Source of the DNA: a virus | Reading direction: 5' to 3' (one strand) | IMG/VR virus record: IMGVR_UViG_3300011116_000965 | Location: 1 to 36,642 of that record | Length of the DNA: 36,642 nucleotides | Shown here: one piece after another, positions 16,357 to 25,303 of the stretch | How positions within the stretch are numbered: the first letter of the stretch is position 1 | How the letters are laid out: each line of letters starts with the position of its first letter | Program-made: the position numbers and the translations under genes | Notes under the pieces: generated by a model | Told to the model about the DNA's origin: nothing | Seen by the model: the letters and a program-made list of their open reading frames with translations, nothing else | Database searches by the model: none

Positions 16357-16811
16357 GGACTGGCCAAAAAATCCACTTCGTCCGCGGCACCGATCATCCC
16401 GCGCGAGCAGGCGAGACCGGCATGGTCCTCGCCTTTCTCGTTTGCGGAGGAAAGCTAACGAGCGCGAAAGGTCTGGTCGACGTCGTCGAGGAAGTCGACG
16501 GGCGACCGCAGAGGTCGTTTAGCTGGTCGGTCGACGGCGGATGCGAAGTGACGTTCGCTCTTCCGTCAGGTGAGACCGAGTCGCTAGATTTCGGCGAGTT
16601 TCGCAAGCGGTGGGAAAGCGATGATTGGGTCAAGGCCAACGTCGACCATCCGCTGGCTTACCTCCGCGGCTACTCTGATGCTATGCTGGACGTGCAGGCC
16701 AAGCTCAGAGCTCAGAAGCCCTGCCTGTGTGTTCGGAAAGGCAGCCGGTTCGCCATCATTCCTCAAGACGCTGATCCGCAAAAAAAGGCTGAACTGCTCT
16801 CGCTCCTATGA
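16353..16811 (+). CDS. Hypothetical tail-region protein (152 aa)
   Basis: TTG start overlapping the previous stop (TTGA); ATG at 16422 is an alternative that would drop 23 residues. The N-terminal half is beta-rich (GMVLAFLVCGGKL, a DVVEEVDGR turn). The C-terminal half is helical and ends with Lys/Glu. Cys pair C-L-C near 132-134. It sits directly before the tail chaperone, so a tail assembly role is likely. No family recognised. Confidence 0.55.
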   Translation: MRTGQKIHFVRGTDHPARAGETGMVLAFLVCGGKLTSAKGLVDVVEEVDGRPQRSFSWSVDGGCEVTFALPSGETESLDFGEFRKRWESDDWVKANVDHPLAYLRGYSDAMLDVQAKLRAQKPCLCVRKGSRFAIIPQDADPQKKAELLSLL

Positions 16812-17218
16812 AGAAAGACGACCGAAATCAAAACCTCGAGGCGGCATTCTGCGAGCCCGAAAAGCTCACGGTCGGGACGCTATGTCTCCGTCCCTTCTCG
16901 CTCGGCACCTTGAATCTCTGCCGCCAGCTCGGCCTGACGATGTTCCTGGATGACTCCGCGGAGCTGACCGACCAAGAAAAACAGCGCCAGATCGTAGCCT
17001 TCGCGTGGGCGCAATCCGCGCCACTTCGGGAGGTTATCTCCGCCGTCCGCAAAGGTTCTTGGCAGGAGGCCGTAGATGAGTTCGCGTTCGGCTTGGCTGT
17101 CAGTGATCTTCCGGCCTTGCTGGCCGAGATCCAGCGCATCGGCGAACTGGCCGGCGCCGCCAGTGTCGAGGTCGCGCCCAAGCCCGGATCCTCCGACGAC
17201 GGCGCGCCGGGAAACTGA
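16808..17218 (+). CDS. Tail assembly chaperone, short form (lambda gpG-like)
   Basis: 136 aa. Typical layout of G-type chaperones: a strand region (LTVGTLCLRPFSLGTLNL), then helices, then a poor, Ser/Pro/Gly-rich end. It ends at TGA 17216-17218, directly after the slippery heptamer GGGAAAC. It overlaps the previous gene (ATGA). It should bind the tape measure protein and help assemble the tube. The long form is listed separately. Confidence 0.75.
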   Translation: MKKDDRNQNLEAAFCEPEKLTVGTLCLRPFSLGTLNLCRQLGLTMFLDDSAELTDQEKQRQIVAFAWAQSAPLREVISAVRKGSWQEAVDEFAFGLAVSDLPALLAEIQRIGELAGAASVEVAPKPGSSDDGAPGN

Positions 17219-17448
17219 TTGAGCCAGGGTGGACGGCCTCGATCGTCTTCACTCTGGCGCGAGAGACTGGCTGGCCCGAGGCCTTCCTCGTGTGGGAGCT
17301 GCCACTTCCGCGGGCGCTACAATATTATCACTGCGCTCTCCGGTCCGCACTTGCGTGGACCGTGCCGCCGAGCGAGCCTGCGCTGGATCAGCTCGCCCGG
17401 CTGGAGTCTCTCGTGGCTCTTGTGGAGGGCGCAGGCGACGATGATTGA
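16808..17448 (+). CDS. Tail assembly chaperone, -1 frameshift long form (gpGT-like)
   Basis: Slipping back one base at G-GGA-AAC (17209-17215) lets ribosomes read GGG AAA CTG ATT GAG and continue to TGA at 17446-17448, adding about 77 residues. The extension begins LIEPGWTASIVFTLARETGW and contains PLPRALQYYHCAL, a sensible T-type extension in the -1 frame with no other start. Lambda uses the related GGGAAAG for G/GT. A possible downstream stem is GGCCTCG (17235-17241) with CGAGGCC (17277-17283). Confidence 0.85.
17209..17215 (+). promoter_or_regulatory. -1 frameshift slippery heptamer GGGAAAC
   Basis: The heptamer is in the exact X-XXY-YYZ register relative to the chaperone frame, and the next codon is the zero-frame stop TGA. 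The -1 frame is open for 78 codons afterwards. Confidence 0.85.
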
Positions 17449-17463
17449 CTGCATCACAACATC

Positions 17464-18138
17464 ATGGGCGCGAAAATCCGACTCAATAGCAAAACGTTTG
17501 CTGCTCAGCTTGCCCGGCTGGCGTCCCAGTCCAAACGGTCGTTTGCAGTCGTCCTTGCGGAGCAAATGAAAGGCTTTGTCCGCGAGGTCATATCCGTGAC
17601 GCCGCCCGGCAAACCCACCCGCAAGGGCGAGTCCGGGCCGACGCCCAAGGCGCGCGGGACTCGCGCGGTCGCCAAGGACATTCGGCAGATCATGGTCGGC
17701 ACGACGACCGAACGCCGCATCGAGGAAACGGACGTGGCGGCTGTGCACGCTAGGTTCCGGTCGTCCAAAGACGGGCGCACGAGGAAGCAACGAAACCGAG
17801 TCCGCGTGCCCGCTGCCATCCTCCGGCAGTATATCCGCGCAAAACAGGCGCACGTTGGAAAGCTCGCCGCAGGATGGAATGCCGCCGCGCGCAAGGTTGG
17901 CTACAAGCCCCCGACGTGGATCTCGCGACATGCCGGGCAGGGGCAGGTGCAGGTAAAAGCGTCAGGCGACCGGTTTCGCTTCCGGGCCACTAACGCGACC
18001 AGATACGCTTCGGACCAATACGGCCTCGAGCGCCGGATTCAGGTTGGCCTGTACGTGCAAGCCAACAGGATGAAGCGTAGGGTTGACTCCAAAATAGCAG
18101 AAGACGCAAAAAAAGCGGGTCTGACCGCCAAACCCTGA
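17464..18138 (+). CDS. Basic tail/neck protein (HK97 gp10-like, tentative)
   Basis: 224 aa, strongly basic (many Arg/Lys). Residues about 12-50 are helical (FAAQLARLASQSKRSFAVVLAEQMKGFVREV) followed by TPPGKPT, a pattern found in gp10-like neck proteins that form a ring at the head-tail joint. It lies between chaperone and tape measure, which is not the usual gp10 position. It has the TTGAC-N14-ATG signature; the TGA in TTGAC is the long-form chaperone stop. Confidence 0.4.
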   Translation: MGAKIRLNSKTFAAQLARLASQSKRSFAVVLAEQMKGFVREVISVTPPGKPTRKGESGPTPKARGTRAVAKDIRQIMVGTTTERRIEETDVAAVHARFRSSKDGRTRKQRNRVRVPAAILRQYIRAKQAHVGKLAAGWNAAARKVGYKPPTWISRHAGQGQVQVKASGDRFRFRATNATRYASDQYGLERRIQVGLYVQANRMKRRVDSKIAEDAKKAGLTAKP

Positions 18139-18139
18139 C

Positions 18140-19990
18140 ATGGCCGCAATCACCGCCGAATTATCCCTCGACGCCGCGCAATTTGCGAACGGTCTGAAGC
18201 GCGCCGACGCTTCGCTGAAGCGTTTTTCAACGCGGGCGACCGCTACTGGCAGGACAGCGCAAAGAGGCATGTTCGGCGGCTTCGGCCGTGCAGCAAATGA
18301 GGCCGGCGAACTAATCGCTGGCGCTCTGACGGGGCGCTCTCCGGCGACTTTGCTGCACCGACACTTTGACGAGCTGGGCAAGGTTTTGGGTCCAGCGCTT
18401 GTCGGCGGCCTAGCTGCCGTGGGCATTGGCCAGCAGGTGGTCGGGGCGGTCAAAAAGTCCATGGAGGCTGAGACCATGGCGATCTCCATGGAGGTATTGA
18501 TCGGCGACGCCACCAAGGCCAAGCAGACGTTGGCCGACCTGCGCAAGATGGCGGCCGCGACGCCGTTTGAATTTCCGGATCTGGCCGACGCTACGAAGAC
18601 CCTGCTAGGGTTTGGCGTCGCAAATGAAGACGTGCTGGGCACTCTGGGCACCATCTCGGACGTCGCTCAGGGCAACTCCGAGACCCTGAGTCGCCTAGCT
18701 CTCGTCTACGGTCAGATTTCGTCCACCGGCAGACTGATGGGGCAGGATTTGCTCCAGCTAATCAACGCTGGATTTAACCCGCTCACTGTCATCGCCGAGC
18801 AGACCGGCGAGTCCATGATCGAGCTGAAGAAGCGCATGGAGGCTGGGCAAGTTTCGTTCGCGGAAGTGCAAGCTGCGTTTGTCTCGGTCACGAGCGAGGG
18901 CGGGAGGTTTTATAAGATGAATCAGCGCCAGTCTCAGACCGCGTCTGGCCTGCTCTCGACTCTGGCGGACGCATGGGGTGAGGTGCAGATGGCTTTCGGC
19001 GCTCCGATCGTGGATACCATCGGGCCGTTTATCCAAGGGACAATCGACCTTGTCAAGGGTCTGCAAGACGAGGCCGCGGCCTTCGGGCGCGCGGTGGCTG
19101 AGGCCATGCTGGCAGCTCAGTCGGTCATGGCTGCGTTTACCGGCGCCGAGATGGGCCAGCTCGTCATGCAGAGCCTAACGCTCGCGTTTAAAACGTCTCT
19201 CAACATTTTCGCCAGAGGCTTCGTGGGCACCATTTCGGCGTCTCTGCAATATATGCGCGAGCAGTTTGTCGCTCTCGTCGCGTTCTTGTCGGTGCTTGCA
19301 AAGCCGGAATTTTGGTCGGCGATCGGCAAGGCGTTGACCGCTATGGTCAACGGCGTTGGCGCGCTACTGATGGACCTCATTGCCCGCGCGCTTGACGGGC
19401 TGTCGAGAGTGCCCGGCATCGGCGCGAAAGCCGCCGAAGGAGCTGCGATATTCCGGCAGGGCGCAACAGACCTGAGTCAGGCGGCGGGGGCGGCAGTTGG
19501 TCAGGGGCGCGACCTTATTTCGCCTGTCCTCGGCGAGACGGCCAGCCGACTTAGGGAGTCGGGCGATCGTTTGGTCGGCGCGTTTCGCGCAGGATTCGAA
19601 AACACGGCTGATATATTTGCGACGGATGCCGAAAAGGCCGCGCTCGCTGGTGCAGCCGCCAAGCTGGCCGCGAGCCGGGCCAAGCTTGAGGATGAGAAGG
19701 CTGCCAAGGCTGCGGCTGCCGCGGCAAAGGGCAAGGCGGCGCCGACGCCCACCGGCATTGCAGCCGCTGGTCAGGCAGCAACCCAAGGTCTCGGTCGTCC
19801 GGTCGGGCGGCTGGCGTCGGCGATCAATCTTATAATGGGCCGGAGCGCCAACGAGCTGATGTATGACGAGGCCAAAAAGCAGACCGCCCAGCAAGAGCAG
19901 ATGAACAAGACTCTTAGTAACATCGACCGCAACACAAGACCGCGACCGGGCGCACCGGTGACCATCGGAGCTACATTCGGACGGCCATGA
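18140..19990 (+). CDS. Tail tape measure protein
   Basis: 616 aa. Residues about 115-265 are the conserved tape-measure N-terminal domain: FPDLADATKTLLGFGV, GNSETLSRLALVYGQISSTGRLMGQDLLQL, and INAGFNPL, then MNQRQSQTASGLLSTLADAWGEV. Long hydrophobic helices follow (about 320-420). The C-terminal Ala/Lys coiled segment (about 510-545) is low complexity. At about 0.15 nm per residue the tail would be near 90 nm, short for a siphovirus. A CTGAC lies 14 nt before the ATG, a one-base variant of the start motif. Confidence 0.93.
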   Translation: MAAITAELSLDAAQFANGLKRADASLKRFSTRATATGRTAQRGMFGGFGRAANEAGELIAGALTGRSPATLLHRHFDELGKVLGPALVGGLAAVGIGQQVVGAVKKSMEAETMAISMEVLIGDATKAKQTLADLRKMAAATPFEFPDLADATKTLLGFGVANEDVLGTLGTISDVAQGNSETLSRLALVYGQISSTGRLMGQDLLQLINAGFNPLTVIAEQTGESMIELKKRMEAGQVSFAEVQAAFVSVTSEGGRFYKMNQRQSQTASGLLSTLADAWGEVQMAFGAPIVDTIGPFIQGTIDLVKGLQDEAAAFGRAVAEAMLAAQSVMAAFTGAEMGQLVMQSLTLAFKTSLNIFARGFVGTISASLQYMREQFVALVAFLSVLAKPEFWSAIGKALTAMVNGVGALLMDLIARALDGLSRVPGIGAKAAEGAAIFRQGATDLSQAAGAAVGQGRDLISPVLGETASRLRESGDRLVGAFRAGFENTADIFATDAEKAALAGAAAKLAASRAKLEDEKAAKAAAAAAKGKAAPTPTGIAAAGQAATQGLGRPVGRLASAINLIMGRSANELMYDEAKKQTAQQEQMNKTLSNIDRNTRPRPGAPVTIGATFGRP

Positions 19991-20676
19991 ATTTTCAAAC
20001 GACAGGATGGTCTGCATCGCGAGACGAGCGCGGCCTTATTAGCGTGCAGGTGCCTATGTTCGTAGACAGCTTGGCGGACACCATGACGGTCTCCGGCGGA
20101 TCTCCGTATGGCTTGCCCGAGGTTGGTCGCCAGATCTCTCAGATCGAGGGCGCTGGCTACCAAGTCGTCATTACGTACGAGGGGTCCGAGGGCCAAGCGG
20201 CCGATGACGAGGAGGGCACCTATGAGTTCGACTCTTCGTTCAGGGAGGAGCCAATTGAGAGTCATCCGCAATGGCCGGTCATCAAAGCACGATTCGGCGG
20301 CTCGGTGCAGGACGACAAAGCGGTTTTTCCCGAGACCCTGCCGCGGGCTCAAATCTCCACCTATGGCCTGACTGGGAACGAGCCCGATGCTCAGGTAAAA
20401 AATCCGATGTTCGGCGTCCGGACATACCTCGCCCTCTATGTCGTGTTTCGGCGGACTTATGTCAGGCGTGCTTTTCCTCGCCATCTCCTCGACTCGGTCG
20501 GGACCACGCGCGAAAAGCTGCCGCGCGGGCTACCGACGCCCAAGGGCCGCAACTGGTTGGTCCAGCCGCCAAAAATCAGCAAGCGCGGTGACTCCTGGGA
20601 GATCGCTGAGGAGTGGACTCTATCCAAGCCTGGCGAAAAGTGGCCGCCTGCCATCTACCGCTATATCGCGCGATGA
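19987..20676 (+). CDS. Distal tail/tail-tip protein, unassigned
   Basis: 229 aa, beta-rich and Trp-containing. ATGA overlap with the tape measure gene, the place where lambda-like phages keep tail-tip (gpM/L) or Dit proteins. Contains ESHPQWPVIKARFGG (about 90-104), which looks like a surface loop, and a basic C-terminal half. No family recognised. Confidence 0.5.
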   Translation: MNFQTTGWSASRDERGLISVQVPMFVDSLADTMTVSGGSPYGLPEVGRQISQIEGAGYQVVITYEGSEGQAADDEEGTYEFDSSFREEPIESHPQWPVIKARFGGSVQDDKAVFPETLPRAQISTYGLTGNEPDAQVKNPMFGVRTYLALYVVFRRTYVRRAFPRHLLDSVGTTREKLPRGLPTPKGRNWLVQPPKISKRGDSWEIAEEWTLSKPGEKWPPAIYRYIAR

Positions 20677-21248
20677 TTGTCGACCTCCGAGACTTGATGG
20701 TGAAACCGGGCGACCCGGTTATGCCAGCGTGGCGTCGCCTATTGGACTGGGCCAAGCAGTTTCGGCTTTATTCCAGTAACGAGATTCGGCTGACCCGGAC
20801 GCCGCAGGGCACGTATATCGTTGCCGAGCCATCCGGAGTATCATTTATCCATCCGTTCCGCGTAAGTATAACATCCAGCCAGGTCATCATCCGGCCGGGC
20901 GCGGTCGAGGACATCTATCCTCGGATCGGCGGCGTCGCCATTGACGCGAAGCCCGCGCCACAATTGCAGTTGGGCAAACCAAACGCTGAGGGTCGGTCGT
21001 GGGTTGCCCTTGAGGTGACGACCAAGGACGGCGTGATCGACCCGGAGGATAAAGGCGCGGTCGTCATCCGGCACGTATCGAGCCTTGCCCGGACGCGCGA
21101 GGAGGTCGGTATCCAGCCACTCGCTATGCTGGTATGGTCAGGGTCGACAGTGTCCGAAGTCCACCAGATCGTCCATCACTCGCTCGGTCATTACTACGTC
21201 CGGCCAACCGAGGGCCGAGGCGGGCGCCATTTGTTTTTCGCGGTATGA
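20673..21248 (+). CDS. Tail protein, unassigned (191 aa)
   Basis: ATG at 20673 overlaps the previous stop. The N-terminus (MIVDLRDLMVKPGDPVMPAWRRLLDWAKQ) is helical, and the rest is strongly beta-patterned with a HHSLGHYYVRP segment near the end (about 168-178). The helix followed by an all-beta body resembles fibre or baseplate hub parts. No family recognised; the role comes from position in the tail operon. Confidence 0.5.
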   Translation: MIVDLRDLMVKPGDPVMPAWRRLLDWAKQFRLYSSNEIRLTRTPQGTYIVAEPSGVSFIHPFRVSITSSQVIIRPGAVEDIYPRIGGVAIDAKPAPQLQLGKPNAEGRSWVALEVTTKDGVIDPEDKGAVVIRHVSSLARTREEVGIQPLAMLVWSGSTVSEVHQIVHHSLGHYYVRPTEGRGGRHLFFAV

Positions 21249-22240
21249 CAAAAATCCCGGCCGCCGACTGGAACGCTCTCATCGACCAACTGGTACGCGA
21301 CCAGGTGATCGGTGCGACCGTGCTCGAGCGTGGCGGGTGGAGGCATCCTTGGCAGACGACAGTGCAGTGGGACGGTGAGATGTCGGCCTTTGCCGCTCAG
21401 ATCAAGCCTGGCTTCATAGGCGGCCTTGATCCTATCATCGCAACGGCCGGGAAATACGCTCCGGAAGCTACGCTCAAGCGGCTTGGCGTCTCACGCGCTA
21501 GGGTCCGATCCGAGCGCGTTGATGCCTACCTGACCGAGAGACCGCGCGTTCGACTCGACCAATGGCGAGCCATCGGGCGCGACGGCCAGCCTACCAGCCA
21601 GCGTGCGGTCAATGGTCGCGCGGTCGCCAGCTATGAGGCGGCGCCGCCTTTCCTTGTCGCGCAAGGTGCCGGGCAACCTCCGCAGGGAGACGAGGTTCCA
21701 AGGTCCGGACGGCTGGTCCGGGCGACGGAGATATTTTTGGTCAAAGCGCGATTCCAGACGACAACGCAGTGGACGTTCGGCCTTGGCGAGGATGGCACGC
21801 GGGCCAGCTTTGACTTGGCGTTTGCGCCACCACCGCCCGGAAGCGAGCGGGCCCGCATTGGCACTGAGAGGGCGACGACGCCGCCGACGCCGCCCGATCC
21901 GCTCGCTCAGCTGCTCACGGGCTACCAAGACACCGGGCAAGACAAACTTCCGCTCGCGACGGTCTATCTCCTCGGGCCAGAAAGCGCGTTTCCGGGTTAC
22001 GATATCGGCCCGGACTGGACGCCGCACGTGCAGCATCACCTATTTTATAATTTGGCCTACGACGTCTCAGCGATTGCGCCTCTCGAGATCGACGCCGGAA
22101 TTGGCATCCCGCGAGGGCTGGGGCTTGGCGTCGCCGATGCCACCATTGCCAACCTTGCCGGGCGCATCAATGACCTGAGCGATCAGCTGGCGGAATTTCT
22201 GGCAAACAACCGAGCCGAGGGTAAATTCTGGACGATATGA
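21245..22240 (+). CDS. Tail protein, unassigned (331 aa)
   Basis: ATG at 21245 overlaps the previous stop. Contains a Trp-rich N-terminal region (GGWRHPWQTTVQWDGEM, about 30-46), a Pro/Arg-rich middle (about 205-232) and a C-terminal coiled-coil-like helix (ATIANLAGRINDLSDQLAEFLANN, about 300-323), which is typical of trimeric fibre or hub proteins. No family recognised. It probably works with the proteins before and after it. Confidence 0.5.
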   Translation: MTKIPAADWNALIDQLVRDQVIGATVLERGGWRHPWQTTVQWDGEMSAFAAQIKPGFIGGLDPIIATAGKYAPEATLKRLGVSRARVRSERVDAYLTERPRVRLDQWRAIGRDGQPTSQRAVNGRAVASYEAAPPFLVAQGAGQPPQGDEVPRSGRLVRATEIFLVKARFQTTTQWTFGLGEDGTRASFDLAFAPPPPGSERARIGTERATTPPTPPDPLAQLLTGYQDTGQDKLPLATVYLLGPESAFPGYDIGPDWTPHVQHHLFYNLAYDVSAIAPLEIDAGIGIPRGLGLGVADATIANLAGRINDLSDQLAEFLANNRAEGKFWTI

Positions 22241-22398
22241 CTGAGGCGGAAGAGGAGCCAGACACTTTCGGCCTCGACAAGGATGCGCGGCTCGAATCAA
22301 AGCGCCAAAAAGCAGCTAACGAGGCCCGCGACGTCGATCCGCTTGATCCGCCATTCCCGTATTTTGTGATGCCGTTTGCTCCGCCCCGGGAGCGTTGA
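22237..22398 (+). CDS. Small acidic/Pro-rich hypothetical protein (53 aa)
   Basis: Reads MTEAEEEPDTFGLDKDARLES and ends PPFPYFVMPFAPPRER. The acidic start, charged helix and Pro/Phe-rich end suggest a linker or adaptor. ATGA overlap with the previous gene, and its stop (TGA 22396-22398) is part of the TTGAC before the next gene, which supports it being real despite its size. Confidence 0.6.
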   Translation: MTEAEEEPDTFGLDKDARLESKRQKAANEARDVDPLDPPFPYFVMPFAPPRER

Positions 22399-22418
22399 CA
22401 CTACCAAAAAACCGACCG

Positions 22419-24863
22419 ATGGAAGCCCTACTATACGCCAGCCTGACCAACCAGACCCTCTCTGAGACGCTCGGAGGGCCGGAATTTGACTGGCCAACCT
22501 TGACCGAGGGCGACAGCGTCAGGCTCGCTCTCCGGTTCGCCAACCGCATCGACGACGCGGACGTTGAGACCTATCCAGACGTCCAAACGGTAAGGTTGTC
22601 GATCGGCAGGATTGACTCTCGCCCAACCGGCGGGCAGTGGGCGCTAAAGCTTGGGGGCGGAAGCACGGTCGGCGGAACAAATACTACCGGCGCGCTTAGC
22701 TGGAATGCCACGGCGGCGCAGATCCAGACGGCGCTCGAAACGCTTATGGCTTCGCCGACGTTTGCCATCGCCGGTCAGGCCACCTTGCCAAACGCGGTCA
22801 CCGTAACCGCTAAAGATGGCTCGTTTTTGATCGTGTTCAATAACACATCGGTGGGTCAGTGGGCGAATGATATTACGCTTACCGCTGGGCTCAATACGCT
22901 CGACCCTGTGTCATTTGTCCGGCACCGGTCGTGGTTGTCCAATACGCAACGCATCCACGAGATCCGGCTAACCCAGTCTCCACTGGCGTTCGCGGATAGT
23001 TGGGATTTTGTTGTTCCAGCTGCACCAAGTGTTTCCGTTGTTCGGGAGGGCGGTGAATCCGCGGGTGTGAGTTATAACGAGATCCAGCGCCTTGATGTGC
23101 CGCCTGCGTTTCGTGGCAGCTACTATCTCCAACGCACCGACACCAGTCGGAAGAGCGAGCTGCTATCTACGGCCGACGGCCCGGAGGAAATCGCTCTGGC
23201 ACTTGGCAATCTCGCCGACGACGGAGGGCAGTTCGTGGTTACTAACCCGCTCAGTAATTCAGCCCACATTGAGTTCGCCGGATCCATGGGCGGCATTGAT
23301 CAGGATCTGCTCGAGGTCCACGTCGCGACGGCTCCGCCGGGAGACACGACGGTGGAGATGAGCCTGGCTACGGCCTCAGTGTATCAGCTTTTCCGAACCG
23401 CATCGCTCGTAGAGGGCTTGGCGCTCGAGCTGGAGGTTACATACGAAGGTCCGGACGAGGAGATCCGGACGTGGTCATACAGGACGACGGTCAGTATGCA
23501 GCGGGAGCTTATCTCTGCGGGACTGGCTGCCGCGCAGAATATTGACTGGCTTCGGCCTCCGGGTCCGCGCGACTACGTGCCGTTTTCGCCGAATCAGGTC
23601 ATCACTGGGAGCCAGCATTACGTTACTACGCTGGGGAACGGCGTGGACTCCGTCATTACCGTTGACCACAACCTCGACACCGAGGCTATTCATGTGACGA
23701 TCCGGGAAAACATCCCGGGAGGCGAGCTCCTTCGCCTCGGGTCCGACTACACGGTCGTCATCGACGACGAGAATTCGGTCACGGTCACGTTTGTTGCTGG
23801 CTATCCTGCGCTGGCCGAATACGCGGCTGTGATTACTTCAGCCGGGCCGACGTCGGCGTTTGTTAACCACACTCACACCATCGGGCAAATTACCGACTTG
23901 CAAAGCATCCTCGACGGTCTCGGTGAGCGGCTAAGCGACCTCGAGGAGCTGGCGCCCGCCGGAGTCCTTGCGTCTCCGGAGGCTACGTCGGTCTCGTCCT
24001 CGTGGACGTTGCCCAAGGTCTTTGAGGTTTACCCGGCGCGCGAGCCGGTCACGGCCGACAGCATCCAAGCGCTCATCGACGGCGACGTGGCGCTGCCAAA
24101 GGCTGGAGGACTGCTGGCGGCGATCCACGACGCGTCGACCGAGAGCCTGACGGTGCCGCTTCCTGCACCGGCGAGTAACCTCATCGGGCGCGTGTTCACG
24201 AACAACACCGGGTCGACCGTCACACTGCCGGGCGGTCTTGGACGGCGCGGCGTTTCGCTCAAAGCGGGCGAGTTCGCTGCGTGCGATGGCCGGGTGTGGT
24301 ATAAGGTTGAGCGATTTGGTGCGGAGTCGAGTTACTACCCGTCGGACTTCACGCGGGAGCTCTTTGCCTTGTTTGTAAACGAGCGCCAGTTCCGGCTCAA
24401 GACTGAGTTCAGTTTGCAGTTTGCCGTCGAGCTGGCAGTGCTCAAGAGCAACACGTCGTGCCAGTGGTCTCTCGAGATCCAGACTGGCACCGCGCCTCAG
24501 GACACGAGTCCCGGCACGACCGGCAGCAACCTCCAGAACGTGGTCTGGACCCCGACGCCCGTCTTAGCTCAACGGCTGATCCTGACGCCGGTTGCATGCC
24601 AGCACGTGTTCGGGCTGCGGGTCAAGCGCTCGCTCGTCGGTCTCACCGACACCATCACGCTCGACCAACTGCTCTACGGCGCGAGCATCGCCGGGACTGC
24701 TCCGGCGAGCGCCAATTTTGCGGTGCGGGCCCGACTTGTGCGCTTCGACACGGAAAACAGCCAAAGTGATCCGCGCGGATTCGTCGCGCTGAAAGGGCTT
24801 GGACTCACTAGCGAGCAGGCGGCGGAGTTCCCCGACATCGGCCGCGCGGTGATCCGTGCGTGA
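22419..24863 (+). CDS. Large tail/baseplate fibre-like protein (814 aa)
   Basis: The first half is beta-rich with repeated domain-like segments. A segment of about 75-150 (ATAAQIQTALETLMA then VTVTAKDGSFLIVFNN) resembles one at about 250-300 (PEEIALALGNLADDGGQFVVT), suggesting an internal duplication. Around residue 490 is VNHTHTIGQITDLQSIL, with the H-x-H type metal site often seen in phage fibres, followed by a short coiled coil. The start at 22419 is taken because the frame upstream holds only a TTG inside the previous stop; TTGAC is 19 nt upstream. It is the last rightward structural gene. Confidence 0.6.
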   Translation: MEALLYASLTNQTLSETLGGPEFDWPTLTEGDSVRLALRFANRIDDADVETYPDVQTVRLSIGRIDSRPTGGQWALKLGGGSTVGGTNTTGALSWNATAAQIQTALETLMASPTFAIAGQATLPNAVTVTAKDGSFLIVFNNTSVGQWANDITLTAGLNTLDPVSFVRHRSWLSNTQRIHEIRLTQSPLAFADSWDFVVPAAPSVSVVREGGESAGVSYNEIQRLDVPPAFRGSYYLQRTDTSRKSELLSTADGPEEIALALGNLADDGGQFVVTNPLSNSAHIEFAGSMGGIDQDLLEVHVATAPPGDTTVEMSLATASVYQLFRTASLVEGLALELEVTYEGPDEEIRTWSYRTTVSMQRELISAGLAAAQNIDWLRPPGPRDYVPFSPNQVITGSQHYVTTLGNGVDSVITVDHNLDTEAIHVTIRENIPGGELLRLGSDYTVVIDDENSVTVTFVAGYPALAEYAAVITSAGPTSAFVNHTHTIGQITDLQSILDGLGERLSDLEELAPAGVLASPEATSVSSSWTLPKVFEVYPAREPVTADSIQALIDGDVALPKAGGLLAAIHDASTESLTVPLPAPASNLIGRVFTNNTGSTVTLPGGLGRRGVSLKAGEFAACDGRVWYKVERFGAESSYYPSDFTRELFALFVNERQFRLKTEFSLQFAVELAVLKSNTSCQWSLEIQTGTAPQDTSPGTTGSNLQNVVWTPTPVLAQRLILTPVACQHVFGLRVKRSLVGLTDTITLDQLLYGASIAGTAPASANFAVRARLVRFDTENSQSDPRGFVALKGLGLTSEQAAEFPDIGRAVIRA

Positions 24864-25181
24864 CCATTTTGTTGACGCCGACAAAATGGGCCCAGGCCGA
24901 TCGCTCGGCCCGAGCCAGAAATTTCCGGTTTCGAATACCGTTTCGCAGATGCTCTGCACGTTGTCCTCGATCTCGCTCGGGTCATCCATTCCGGTTTCGG
25001 TCACGCGGATGGCGTAGCTGGTGTCGGTGCCGCCAAAATCGATTTCGGCTTCTGGATATTCGGCGAGGATGGCCTTTTCGTATTCGGCTTCGAGGGCCTT
25101 GCGGACTTCGACGAATTGCTCGTCGGAGTAGGTGGCGGATGGGTCGATGCTTTCTTGGTCGTGGCTGATGGTGATTTTCAT
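24564..25181 (-). CDS. Hypothetical acidic protein; C-terminal half antisense to the tail gene
   Basis: 205 aa as an open frame. Residues 1-92 look real: MKITISHDQESIDPSATYSDEQ, a helix VRKALEAEYEKAILAEYPEAEIDFGG, and a second helix ending FETGNFWL, which is a compact alpha/beta protein size. From about residue 93 the frame runs through two hairpins and then antisense to the last 300 bases of the tail gene, where composition changes to Arg/Ser-rich. The ancestral stop may have been lost. No ribosome site obvious; the upstream region is A/T-rich. No family recognised. Confidence 0.5.
   Translation of the reverse strand: MKITISHDQESIDPSATYSDEQFVEVRKALEAEYEKAILAEYPEAEIDFGGTDTSYAIRVTETGMDDPSEIEDNVQSICETVFETGNFWLGPSDRPGPILSASTKWSRTDHRAADVGELRRLLASESKPFQRDESARITLAVFRVEAHKSGPHRKIGARRSSPGDARAVEQLVERDGVGETDERALDPQPEHVLACNRRQDQPLS
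24864..24910. terminator. Two hairpins between converging genes
   Basis: CCATTTTGT (24864-24872) pairs perfectly with ACAAAATGG (24881-24889). Just beyond, GGCCGA (24895-24900) pairs with TCGGCC (24905-24910). They follow the stop of the large tail gene and lie inside the leftward open frame. A bidirectional terminator is likely, though T-runs are short. Confidence 0.5.
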
Positions 25182-25303
25182 TTTCGTGGTTTGGTTAGTG
25201 TTGCTCTTAGTATGCTTTTTATTAAGGTCACTTTTTACGGAGAATCTGCATAATGGATGCGTTCTTCATGCCTCATCATACAGCGAAGTTGACTGGCGTC
25301 AAC
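25182..25303. promoter_or_regulatory. A/T-rich gap before the leftward 25181 gene, with int-end hairpin
   Basis: 122 bases, clearly more A/T-rich than the rest. On the minus strand it contains AATAAAAAGCATACTAAG, a plausible -10 region, but I cannot place a good -35. At its far end AAGTTGAC (25286-25293) and GTCAACTT (25298-25305) form a hairpin directly at the integrase stop codon, likely the integrase terminator. Confidence 0.4.

Noticed and set aside
17219-17569. Separate gene starting after the chaperone stop
   Set aside because: That frame is Ser/Arg-rich and lacks family features, while the -1 frame gives a proper chaperone extension in register with GGGAAAC.
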